A stretch of 64,000 bases of DNA from Tolypocladium sp. Sup5 PDA-1 (lineage: Eukaryota; Ascomycota; Sordariomycetes; Hypocreales; Ophiocordycipitaceae): NCBI GenBank assembly GCA_000750105.3, contig JPHH03000027.1, forward strand, positions 186,001 through 250,000. Reading direction: 5' to 3'. This document shows, piece by piece, positions 34,759 through 44,137 of this stretch; within the stretch, counting starts at the first letter, position 1; the number at the start of each line of letters is the position of its first letter. The position numbers and the translations under genes were made by a program. The notes beneath the pieces were generated by a model. It was not told the origin of the DNA. It saw only the letters and a list, made by a program, of their open reading frames with translations, and made no database searches.

Positions 34759-35098
34759 GGCTGCGGGATCTCGGGGATGGAGATCTGGGTGGTGCGATGA
34801 AGGTGTCGCGAGACCAGCTTTGGCAACGCCTCTCCGTCGTGGAAATTTAGTCGGAGCTGGGGTTTCGCCGCGCCGGCCAATCAGCGTTGGGGACGCCTCC
34901 AGGTACCACTACTCTGGGGAAGTACAGGTACCTTTGGCAGGTGATGTCAGTCTGAACCACCGACGACACCACCACCTCTCCCAAGACTTTGAGACGCTTT
35001 CTCTTCTTCTTTCGTGCTTAAAAAGCCACTCTCCATCTGCTATAGTCACAGAATACATAACCAAAGTATCTTCAGATCAATCGTGTTAACCAGCTGCA
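34759..35098. promoter_or_regulatory. Shared upstream region of MRPS16 and NNR1
   Basis: 340 bp between divergent mitochondrial/metabolic genes; pyrimidine-rich toward the NNR1 start. No TATA box seen. Confidence 0.4.
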
Positions 35099-36478
35099 AT
35101 GGCAATCAAGGTAGCTCTCCACTGGGGCCAGTGACTTGCCCGTCGTTTCGAGGCAGTCCTCTACCTCTTGCATCTGCACTTCTACAAACAGTTTTGCTGA
35201 TACATCACATCCCAGACCATCGGCGCAAAGGCCGCGGCGGCTCTGGACCAAGAGCTTATGAGCACGTGTGCATTTTCCATTGACCAGCTCATGGAACTTG
35301 CCGGGCTCTCGGTCTCGCAGGCAGGTAAACTTGGACCTGCTCACAGAGCCACCAACTCACCACGACCTGGTCGGTTGCTGATAAGACTGCCAGTGTACCG
35401 TGTCCATCCATTGAACAAGGGCCGTCGAATCCTTGTGGCTTGTGGTCCTGGAAACAACGGCAAGTTTCGATACCTCTCCTCTCCTGTCCGGCTCGTCGAC
35501 GGCTAACCAACTCTCAGGTGGTGATGGCCTCGTTGCGGCTCGCCATCTGTTCTACTATGGCTACAAGCCCAGTATATTTTACCCCAAGCGGAGTAAAAAC
35601 GAGCTGTACCAAGTAAGTTCCGCCATTGTCTGCTCGTCTCGTGAGCATCGTCCTCCTCGGGTTTATCAAACATCACTGGCCCAAGGGGTCCCGGATCATT
35701 TTTAACTTGTGTTTATTCTCCTCTATCCGTTATATCCCATTGTTGCTTTCGGGGTATCGATTCAGGGGATTTGTTGGCAAAAGTCGGATTCGGGCGATGT
35801 CGTCCGTCCCAGCTTTCCACCCGCGTTCGTTGTGACCCTTCCATCCTTGCCCCTTTTTCTTTCATTTCCATTCCATTCCTTCCCATGTCCCGCCTCAGAG
35901 GGGAGACGCTTATCGTATTCTTAGCGCCTTGCGAAACAACTTGAAGACCTCGACGTCCCCTTTGTCGACGACTTCCAATCAGCCATGGCCTCAACAGACC
36001 ATGTCGTGGATGCAATCTTCGGTTCGCACCTCGCTTGATCCGAATGCCCCTTTTCTGTGCCCTTTTCCAATACTCTGACACTCCGCGTTAGGTTTTAGCT
36101 TTTCCGGGGAGGTTCGGGAACCATTTCCTGCTGTGATCCAGGCCCTTCAGGAAACCAAGCTACCGGTAACCTCTGTGGACGCCCCTTCGTCATGGGACAT
36201 CGAACACGGTCCACCCAGCTCCGGCCTGGGCAGCTCCTTCATGCCTACCGCGCTTGTCAGTCTAACTGCTGCAAAGCCGCTTGTGAAGCATTTCAACGGG
36301 AGGCATTTCATCGGTGGGCGGTACGCACTCTCGTGATCGAGCTCGGCTCCGCATTGTGGCTGATCCAGCAGACAGATTCGTCTCACCGTCCATGGCGAAG
36401 AAGTACGGCTTCGAGGTACCCGAGTATCAAGGCGTCGATCAAGTCGTCGAAGTTGCAACCAGTGGCGAAAAACTTTGA
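35099..36478 (+). CDS. NNR1: NAD(P)H-hydrate epimerase (YjeF_N, AIBP-like)
   Basis: Repairs damaged nicotinamide cofactors by epimerising R-NAD(P)HX to the S form used by the ATP/ADP-dependent dehydratase. Seven exons (35099-35110, 35216-35324, 35394-35459, 35518-35612, 35925-36021, 36092-36320, 36376-36478) keep phase and give 236 residues, the family length. Exon 1 encodes only MAIK. Marks: the substrate loop ILVACGPGNNGGDGLVAARH (spanning intron 3), YYGYKPSIFYPKRSKNELYQ, DHVVDAIFGFSFSGEVREPF with the metal-site Asp, LPVTSVDAPSSWDIEHGP and LVSLTAAKPLVKHFNGRHFI. Intron 3 must start with GC (CG|GCAAGTTT) to keep the conserved GGDG loop, making it a GC-AG intron. No presequence is visible. Confidence 0.93.
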
Positions 36479-36568
36479 ATCGGTCGTCAGGGGCCTCTAG
36501 TTGCTGTTTGTGATGCCTTGTTTGGTTCCCCAACAGGCTGTTGGCTGGCGGCTTCCTCGGCACGGTCG

Positions 36569-36766
36569 TCACATAACCTGACAACCACCTCTCAAACTGT
36601 TTGGGCAGACTGGACTGGGGCACTGTCCGTCACGCATGTCCTCGCGAGCAACGGTGACGCCGTTCGGGCAGACGACTAACGGGGGATGAAAGTCGTGGCA
36701 AAATGCAACATAGACGAGATATTCTTTCCCGCAGACTGGGCATTCAGCCGTATGCTCCGTGCACAT
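36569..36766 (-). CDS. Possible tiny Cys-rich protein
   Basis: 65 codons, ATG to TGA, with ten-odd metal-type ligands: CTEHTAECPVCGKE, then FCHDFHPP, VVCPNG and CPSPVCPNS. CxxC and CxH spacing suggests one or two zinc knuckles, as in many small fungal proteins of unknown function. No introns are needed. It overlaps no other gene, lying just past the NNR1 stop on the other strand. The short length and lack of a recognised family keep confidence low; it may be one exon of a longer gene. Confidence 0.35.
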   Translation of the reverse strand: MCTEHTAECPVCGKEYLVYVAFCHDFHPPLVVCPNGVTVAREDMRDGQCPSPVCPNSLRGGCQVM

Positions 36767-39700
36767 TTATCGTGAATGAAGCCTCCCGTCACCGGCGGAT
36801 CGGAAGCATGGAGTGTTCGGAAGGGTCATGGATGAAGGGCGTCTCTGCGGCAGGCATGAGACGGGGGAGCCAGCTGTCCTGGCGTTGAGCACGCCTCTGG
36901 GTCGAATGAGTACTGGCTTTGGCTGACAGCGGCTGGCGACTCGTTTGTTGGTAAAGGTGACTGAGAATGAGCTGACTGAACACAGCAGGAAAAACAAATA
37001 TACCTTGGCCAGGAGTGTTGAACCCGGGCAGGGTTATGTCCATCCACACGGAGGAGAAATGGATAATACCACGGGTTGCCACCCACCCTCGGGACCGGGA
37101 CTCTCACCCACTCGCTCCTGCAGTCAAGGCTGGGGCTGGCCTGCCTTACACTGTAGGTACTCAGTACAAACAGTCGAGTCGGTCCTGGGCGCTGGCCACG
37201 CCCCCCGTAGTGGCTGGTGGGCGATGTTGGGGGACTTCCAGGTTGGGGCGAAAGACACGCACGCACGCAACAAACGGCAACTGGTGAGGGACAGCGGCGG
37301 CGAGGAAGCGAGGGAGAGCCATTTTGACCTGATATTTCTCGTGCACCCGCATTTCCATCTGCTGGGCAAGCAAATGTCGGATCCAATTCGGATCGGGGCG
37401 CTCAACTGAGTGACGCCCGGAGCAAAAGCTCCCTGCCCGCCGTGATAGGCCGCTGCGGTTGGAGGCGCGCTTACGGAAAGGTGCGAGGTCCGCTTTTCTA
37501 GAACACTCAAGGACCTTCTCCTCCTTCACGAATCACGCCCCTGGGTCGACGACTCGGAGCTTTTTGCATTGCGGAACGAGATTGATGAGGAAACGATGAG
37601 GCGCGGCCTGGTACGAGGCACGAACCCCGAGCAGGACTCAGCTCGGGGGCTGCCAGGCTGCTCATCGCCAACCGGGCTCGCGGGACGGCTGCGTACACGA
37701 TGCGGATGCTTCTTTGTCCTGGCCACGGCCATGTCTCCCGTCGGTGTCAAGGGTGTCCGCGTCACGGGCTGCACCACCGTGCGTTAGTGCTCGGCGGCCA
37801 CGCCGGCCCGTGTACGGTGAGATGAGGTGATTGATACGGAGCAGACGATTGGGCTCGGGGCTTCGCCTGTCCTGCTCGAGTCCCTGACAAGTTGCGAGGC
37901 TGCCGCACCAGCCAACCAACCAGCCACGGAGCTTCTCGCAGAGCCACAGGATGTCCCGAAGCTCTGGCTCTGGGTGCACCGAGTGCCTTACCCTCGCCAC
38001 AACGAGACGCAGCAGCGACGCCCGTTGTTGTGGTGGCTGCGGCGCCCGGGAGTCCCTGGAATCAGTGTCCCGACGCACAAAGGGACCCGCAGCGCTCGCC
38101 AACTGGGACCTAGGCCGAGATCCCTTCCGTGGCGCATCCGTCACGACGGCGTCGACGTGATGGCGCGCGTGATCTGCTGCTGGGAGGATTCCTGGGACAG
38201 ATCCAGACGCACGACGGCGGGCCGCTTCGTGGTTTCCGAACCGGCCGCTTGCACGACAAACCCCATATCAACTCGCGAGACCACCTCGTAAGGCCGGGGC
38301 TTTATTTGGCTACCGCGGCGGCTGCTTACAAGTGCTAACAACAATGGCATGATACGACTCTAATGAGGGGAAGTAAACACGCCTAACAGCGCGAGAGCTG
38401 CAGCACAACGTCCCGTCCCGTCCACGCCCTGCCAGCGCCCCTCACCACCAAGCAACAAAGTTTTCATATCTTCCCTTTTCTCCTCCATGCGTCGTCTCCA
38501 CAAGGCATCAAATCAGAAAACAGGGCGGGCAGTGGGCAACGGGTAAGCATTGCCATCTCCACGATCCCACGCTGCCCTTTGGACAGACCTCCAAGGCAGC
38601 GAGGGCAACAAACAAGGAGTGCGCGGGCCTGTCAACCATCGACTTTCAGGCAGCGGCGACAACAAGGTTGCTGATTAGCCACAATGGGATGATTGGGATG
38701 CCACTGTGGCGATGGCACTTGTACGTCTTTCAGGGAAGCTGCCTGCGCCCGTCACCTAGATCCGGACGACTGCATCGTTCCGTGAGGTGCAGGCGACACG
38801 TCGGATGCACAGCGGCGATGCGGTGCGGAGCGGCGAAGTCGGCCGAACGCTGCCTTGCATAGAATTACGACCTTACACGGCCGTCGATTGTGGGAGGAAC
38901 CACGCCCCGCTGTTGTGCTGCCCCTCATCGCCGGACGCTTGTACGGACTATTGTCGCCGAGCTGTCTCTTTGCAACGGTGGCTGATATTGCTGGACGGCA
39001 ACAATCGATCGAGATGTATCATCGACAGCCCGGCCCTCGCATGCTTGTGCATGAGGTTATTAGCCACGCCACCAAACACACGTCAACAAGCCCCAGGGAT
39101 CGGCACAGAGACGTGGCTTGTGTCAGGGATCCTGGGGCGAATCTTGACTTGCATGGCAATCACGACAGCCAGTCCGCCAATCCCATCCAGTCGCATCGCA
39201 CGGTCTCAGCAGTGCAAGCCAATCCAGCCGACTGCAGCACTTGCCACAATGCCCAACTGAGATGGCGTTACGGGTCGCTGCCCATGCTGGGCGAAAAGCC
39301 CTGTTGCTGCAACCGAAATCATCACCCAACGGTGGCGGCGACGGATAACTATCCCGCCTGCGGTGTCGGGTCCGAGCCGAAGCCTGTGCACCTCAGACCC
39401 CGGATCCTCATCGACCTCATTGACGTCACCGCACCACCGCAGGGAGATGCTTTCACAAACATCCCTCAACTTCGATGCCGCGGGCCAACAACGCACGGCC
39501 ATCATCTAGCGCACAGCACGAGTTCACGACTCAAGTTGCGGTGATATCGCATGACCTTCACGTCGTGTCCGCGACGGCTGATTTTAAGGTTTCCGCCCTT
39601 GAAACACCACCCGGTGTCGGTAGTTGGGGTCTCGCGTGGCTGCTGCTTGGCCCCCAGCTGTGGGGTCCAGCACACGAAGGTGGCATGGTCGAAGTTAATT

Positions 39701-39787
39701 GCTAGACAGTCGCTAGCTCAGGGGACGTTCTCGCGAGGACATGTTGCGATTCAGCCTGCCGAACTTTTACTGATGCTCGCCCGCCTA
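36767..39787. other. 3-kb gene-poor spacer
   Basis: No gene supported. Open frames on both strands overlap heavily (for example 37124-37529, 37662-38144 and 38855-39544) and show biased Arg/Ser/Pro composition without motifs or consistent splice signals. A TACGGACTA copy is at 38942. Confidence 0.5.
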
Positions 39788-40717
39788 CTATCCACGGCGC
39801 AACGATTCTTGAGACCATACTGAGGATGAATCCGAGTGCCGCGATGAGGGACTGTCCGGGGAGCTCACCCGTGGCGGGAGGTCGAATTCTGGCAAGCTGT
39901 CGAGCAGCGGCGAGGTTTGTGAGAAGAGAGCGCGCGGCCATAGGGTATCCCTACTCGCATTTTCATTCTCATACAAGACTGCTAACGACAGCCTCTTTGG
40001 AGAACGGATCGGGATCTCAGGAGGCGGAGTCGATGGCGGATCCTCTGGCGCTTCGATGCCATTCGGGGCATGGAGCCAGGAAGTATTGTCCGAAGATGGC
40101 GGCGGTATCGGAGATTCGCTCGCTATTACTGCTTCGAAGGATGTGGCCACGAGCATCCGTGAGCCGCCACGAGCATCCGCGGCATAGAGCCATGAGGTAT
40201 TGCCCGAAGATGTCGCCGTCGGTATGACAGATGCGCGCGCGGGGGTAAGGTGTACGATGGTCGCCTCATACGGAATCCCCAACAGCTCATCCTCGAACTT
40301 TGCCCGATCCCCCGTACTCACTGAGCTTCGCCTCCTGTCGGGTCTCAGGAGCATGCTCTTCATGCTTGTCAAGCTTCTCCTTCCCATGTGTTCATCGGGT
40401 AACAGCAGCATGCTCTTCATGCTTGTCAGGCTTCTCTTTGCCATGTGTCCAACCTTTTCCTTGATGGTGGATGCTTGTTCTTGGCCGCGCTCCTCGCCAA
40501 GGTTTTCCTCAACAGCCCGGGCTTGCGCTTCTTCGTGCTGCTGGCACCTGCCACGGGGGCAGATGATCTTGGTATCCATCGAGGGGCTGTTGGGGCAGAT
40601 CCTGTGGCTCGCTTTCGTACCGGGACGAGCCCTCGCTATTGGGCATTCATTGTATGCGGTGTCGATCACGCTCTTGCAGTGGCAGCAGACCTGCCTGCGG
40701 ATGAGGCACTTACACAT
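39788..40717 (-). CDS. Hypothetical protein with Cys-rich N-terminus and duplicated 19-residue motif
   Basis: Single exon of 309 residues. The N-terminus (MCKCLIRRQVCCHCKSVI, then NECP, RICPNS, IICPRGRC) has paired Cys/His spacing like small zinc-binding modules common in ascomycete proteins of unknown function. A Glu/Gln-rich helix follows, then a tandem duplication: RSLTSMKSMLLLPDEHMG and RSLTSMKSMLLRPDRR. The remainder is disordered, Ser/Pro-rich, with SSGNTSWLYA and SSDNTSWLHA forming a second internal repeat. The open frame reaches 40804, but a TATA box occupies 40803-40814, so the ATG at 40717 (87 bp downstream) is preferred. Function unknown. Confidence 0.65.
   Translation of the reverse strand: MCKCLIRRQVCCHCKSVIDTAYNECPIARARPGTKASHRICPNSPSMDTKIICPRGRCQQHEEAQARAVEENLGEERGQEQASTIKEKVGHMAKRSLTSMKSMLLLPDEHMGRRSLTSMKSMLLRPDRRRSSVSTGDRAKFEDELLGIPYEATIVHLTPARASVIPTATSSGNTSWLYAADARGGSRMLVATSFEAVIASESPIPPPSSDNTSWLHAPNGIEAPEDPPSTPPPEIPIRSPKRLSLAVLYENENASRDTLWPRALFSQTSPLLDSLPEFDLPPRVSSPDSPSSRHSDSSSVWSQESLRRG
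40351..40447 (-). repeat. 57-bp tandem duplication inside the Cys-rich gene
   Basis: Two copies beginning GCATGCTCTTCATGCTTGTC (40351 and 40408) encode the repeated SLTSMKSMLL segment; period 57 bp keeps the frame. Confidence 0.8.
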
Positions 40718-40802
40718 GGTGACAACTGAGAACTGGAAGAGGAATAGGGTGGGAACTTCTGGAAAGGAAGGTAAGGTGTGCGGATGTATGTTGGCAGCGG
40801 CC

Positions 40803-40814
40803 ATATATATATAT
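40803..40814 (-). promoter_or_regulatory. TATA box of the Cys-rich gene
   Basis: ATATATATATAT lies 87 bp before the ATG at 40717 and overlaps the longer alternative start, which decides the start choice. Confidence 0.55.
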
Positions 40815-42105
40815 CCCTTGCTGTGCGGGCTACATCTTGTGCTCGCAATATTCGGGGCCTGTGAGAAGCGTTGCTAATGGGCGGTGATTCAGAGCTATAA
40901 GTATATGGTTGTTGATCAAAGCCTTGAGCGGCCCTTTGTTTCGGCTCAAGGATGTGGTGAGCCGCGAATCAACGGTGAACATCCCCATGAAACAATGTCG
41001 TGATACGGATACGGCCGATGCATGCTGGTGAAAAGCTGCTTTCTTGTTGCTGTTGGCCTGTGTTGTTTCGGTAGGCACTGTTCATTCTGGTTCTTGTTGA
41101 CTTTGTTCTTGTCTCTCGGGACCTGCAGGCGACCAAGGTGGAACAATGAAGTCGAGCTCAGTCAATGCTCATGGATCGACTGACCTTGAGTTGCAACTCA
41201 GATCCATACGATGAAGGAAAGTGGTTAAGTTGAGTTATGCAATGTCACTACCTTATCAACACCTACGAGAATTGCTATGAAGTAAAGTAGTTGAACTAGT
41301 TGTCAACCCCCCAACGTTATGGGCAAACCAGTTCCATCTTTCCGCGGATCCGTGAGAGCAGCGCCAACAATACCTAGACACACGGTTGGCACAAAGAACT
41401 CCGGTCATTCTTTCATCACCGAACTCGCCGTCGACCGTGCGTGCAGTTAACGCATGTTTCGGTGGATTTGCTGCCCTTGACACAATTTTGTGGTTCGCTC
41501 CAGAACTATGCGAACATCTCAACCGACGGGTGTGGCGGCCTTCCACCTCGGCGTTCACCACAGATGCCCAAGCAGTCGGCTCAAAGCACCAGGCCGGCCG
41601 CATTCACGAATGGGCCACGGAACGCAACCGGCTCCAACTTGGACTTACCAGAAGTAGGGCAGAGGTCCATGAATCACTTGGCCTAGTTCCCGTCTACGCC
41701 ATCATGAAAAGCCAGCGTTTCAGCAACAGAACTGGAGGCCCTCTGCGGGGATGAGGCCAACTCCTTCAATAAAATACGTGGCACTCTCGACGCTTTATTA
41801 ACCTTGCGTTTGCAGCAACTCGAAAGCCTCAGCTCGCCTATGCGAGTATGTACGAATACCCCCTTCACCTTTGACTGCGACGTTCCCCTCGATGCCCAAT
41901 GCGACGACGTGAGGCGCTCCCAACATCAGCCTGTAAGCCAATTAAAGCTGTACATGCCGCGCACGCTGCGATATCAACGGTGTGTTTAATTGGATGAGAG
42001 CCTGCTGGATGGCGTTGATTTTATGGAGAGGATAAACCCAAAGCTTCATACCCATTGAGGAGTCTGTAGGTGATTTGAGGACAAGCAAGTCGAGGTGGGT
42101 TGAAG
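40815..42105. other. Spacer between divergent genes, nothing seen
   Basis: About 1.3 kb of upstream sequence of the Cys-rich gene (minus) and copper-fist gene (plus). Open frames at 41256-41754 show no motifs. Confidence 0.45.
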
Positions 42106-42113
42106 TATAAATA
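42106..42113 (+). promoter_or_regulatory. TATA box of the copper-fist gene
   Basis: TATAAATA, 160 bp before the ATG at 42266, followed by a C/T-rich leader. Confidence 0.6.
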
Positions 42114-42265
42114 CAATTGCTGGAGGGGCCGGTCGCTTACGTAGCGTAGGCGAATGTCGCCGCCTTACTTGACTTCGACTCGTCTCTCCAAATCCACCTG
42201 GCACTCACCCTCGTCATCGCTCACCTTCAACACTTCATCGTACTATTCACCATACCTCAGGCTCT

Positions 42266-43317
42266 ATGATTGTCGACGGCGAAACGTACGCGTGCGAGGC
42301 CTGTATCCGAGGCCACCGCGCTCGGAGCTGCGACCATCTTGGTGAGTTCATGTCCTTTGCCTGCAGGTTTCTGGCCCGACCATGTTCTCTGGCTAACCTT
42401 GGATGAATCCTCAAGGCCGCCCTCTGCAGCCCATAAGGAAAAAAGGCCGACCCGCCTCGCAATGCGGCCACTGCCGCTCCATGCGCAAGTCGCGCTCTGC
42501 CCACGTCAAGTGCGACTGTGGCAAACGAGCGCGCGACGCCGAGACGGGGAGCGCATCTCCCCTAGGTGGCAAATGTGAGCTTCAAGCTGTCCTGGACTCT
42601 CCCATCCTCTTTGTCCCAAGTCTTCTGACCGTCTCCCTGGCAGCCAAGTGCAACTGCTTCGAGGACGGAAAATGCAAATGCGCCTACAAGCAGGAGCCGT
42701 TGACGCTGGTCACGGTGCCGCAGGCCGACTCCGACGACGGCACAAGTACCTCGGTTCCGTCCGTAGATGACTCGGCCTGCGGCTGGGAACCGGATACACT
42801 CCCACCGTCGACTCTTCTGACGTTTGACGAGCCTGGCCACTCCGACGGCGATGCTTGGCAGAACCACGGCCTCTTCCAGCTTGATCAAGATGACGGTCAT
42901 TACATCTTCCACGACCTGGACACCGGGTGGGATGGCAGCCTTGCACACGCGGTCGGCGAAGGCCCTCAAGACTGGGGTTCCTCCGCCTTCCACGATCTCA
43001 ACGTGCCACAGCCACCGCTTGACCTGTCCAACCTCGACAGTTTTGGGGATTCGCATTCCACACCGTTCGATGACTTCCCGGGGACGCCACAAGATATGCT
43101 AAACGCTGGACTCGCCGCGACGAACGTCAACTGGGCTCCCGGCGAGCCCGGCTTGCTAAGCAGCCACAACCACGATCAAATCGTCAGCAGCACCGAGCAC
43201 GTGTGGTTTGAAGGCGGGGATCAGAGCACAATCGCCCCATCGACTTTTAGAGAGCAGGCCGCAGCTGATTCTGCCACTCCTGCTGCTGGAGACTTGCCTC
43301 GTGGCGCTGTCCTCTGA
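42266..43317 (+). CDS. Copper-fist transcription factor
   Basis: DNA-binding regulator of the ACE1/CUF1/GRISEA family, which senses Cu(I) and controls copper uptake or detoxification genes in the nucleus. Exons 42266-42341, 42416-42574 and 42644-43317 give 302 residues. The copper fist fills the first 62 residues: zinc ligands C10, C13, C22 and H24 (YACEACIRGHRARSCDH), the minor-groove KKGRP motif (34-38), CGHCRSMRKSRSAHVKCDCG. A second Cys block, KCNCFEDGKCKC (80-91), fits a copper-sensing cluster. The rest is acidic, rich in Asp, Ser and Pro, and likely activating. The intron 1 acceptor is the rare CAAG. Intron 2 (42575-42643) is 69 nt, stop-free and in frame, so retention would add 23 residues before the Cys cluster. 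The protein is shorter than GRISEA-type factors. Confidence 0.9.
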
Positions 43318-43570
43318 ATGACGATCTGGCGGGTTGGGTTTACAAAGATTTGGCCGCGTCATGACAAGGCAGACAAAGCTTCAGCTGGGCAGTGCTAGAT
43401 GTTCATTCGTTATCGCTATTTAGCCTTTGTACGGTAGAATCCGTTATCAAGCCAAGGCACAAAGAACAAGTCTAGAATCACTTGGACGGTTCGCCCGTTC
43501 ACATCTACCAAACAGGCACAAGTGCCGCAGGACGCGAAAAGGGCTCGGGTCAATCAGATCCGTCCACCTT

Positions 43571-43590
43571 CGGTGAGATTGATCTCACCG
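43571..43590. promoter_or_regulatory. Inverted repeat CGG...CCG, possible regulator site
   Basis: CGGTGAGATTGATCTCACCG: 9-bp perfect arms (CGGTGAGAT/ATCTCACCG) around TG. Everted or inverted CGG/CCG triplets are the classical target of Zn(II)2Cys6 dimers. It lies 548 bp before the oxidase ATG and 254 bp after the copper-fist stop. Binding is inference. Confidence 0.45.
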
Positions 43591-43626
43591 ACCTGGATCT
43601 CGGGAGGCCCGTTGACAGGTAGATCT

Positions 43627-43638
43627 ACTAGTACTAGT
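43627..43638. repeat. 12-bp perfect palindrome
   Basis: ACTAGTACTAGT, 36 bp downstream of the CGG/CCG palindrome and followed by TTCGAATC. Role unknown. Confidence 0.6.
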
Positions 43639-43974
43639 TCGAATCACGGCAGCCCCCCACCATCCCCTGTAACAAGCCACGACGGCTAATAAGACAGCGC
43701 TAACCTCCGCACAAATATCTCGATCCACATGGCGGGAGAGCGAGAGAGGGAAGTCGTCGAATCGGGGTTTTTTTTAGATTCAATCCGTCCGGCTGGCGGT
43801 GGCGCGTTGAGAGGCTGAGACCGCACAAACGGCGCAGGCGAACAACGGGCCCGGAGTAAGAAGTACTTCGTACGCAGTATAGATGACGGTATCAGATGCC
43901 GTCGCGTATCGATCATCAAGTTAAATATACCCGTATCGGGCATTTTAAAGGTGGATGTTATAAGTTGTTACTGG

Positions 43975-43983
43975 TATATATAT
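43975..43983 (+). promoter_or_regulatory. TATA box of the multicopper oxidase gene
   Basis: TATATATAT, 155 bp before the last-base-A of ATG region at 44138, followed by a C/T-rich leader (44000-44060). Confidence 0.6.
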
Positions 43984-44137
43984 CGCCAGTTCCCTCAACC
44001 ATCGGCTTCTTTCACCAACCAGCCTGTCTGTTCTTCTCATCAATCTCCTGCACTATCGAACCAGTCAGTACAGGACATCGCATCAAGCATCAACTCCGAT
44101 ACACCCCTTTGCCTACTGCAGCTGTGCAACCGCAAGC

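Larger units (their letters stand above)
43318..44137. promoter_or_regulatory. Spacer between the copper-fist and oxidase genes
   Basis: 820 bp containing the oxidase promoter with two perfect palindromes and a TATA box, listed separately. I saw no TTTGCTC-type copper-response element. Confidence 0.5.

Noticed and set aside
43618..43660. B-box-like TTCGAATC suggesting a tRNA or SINE
   Set aside because: No A box or cloverleaf at the right distance; better described by the ACTAGTACTAGT palindrome.
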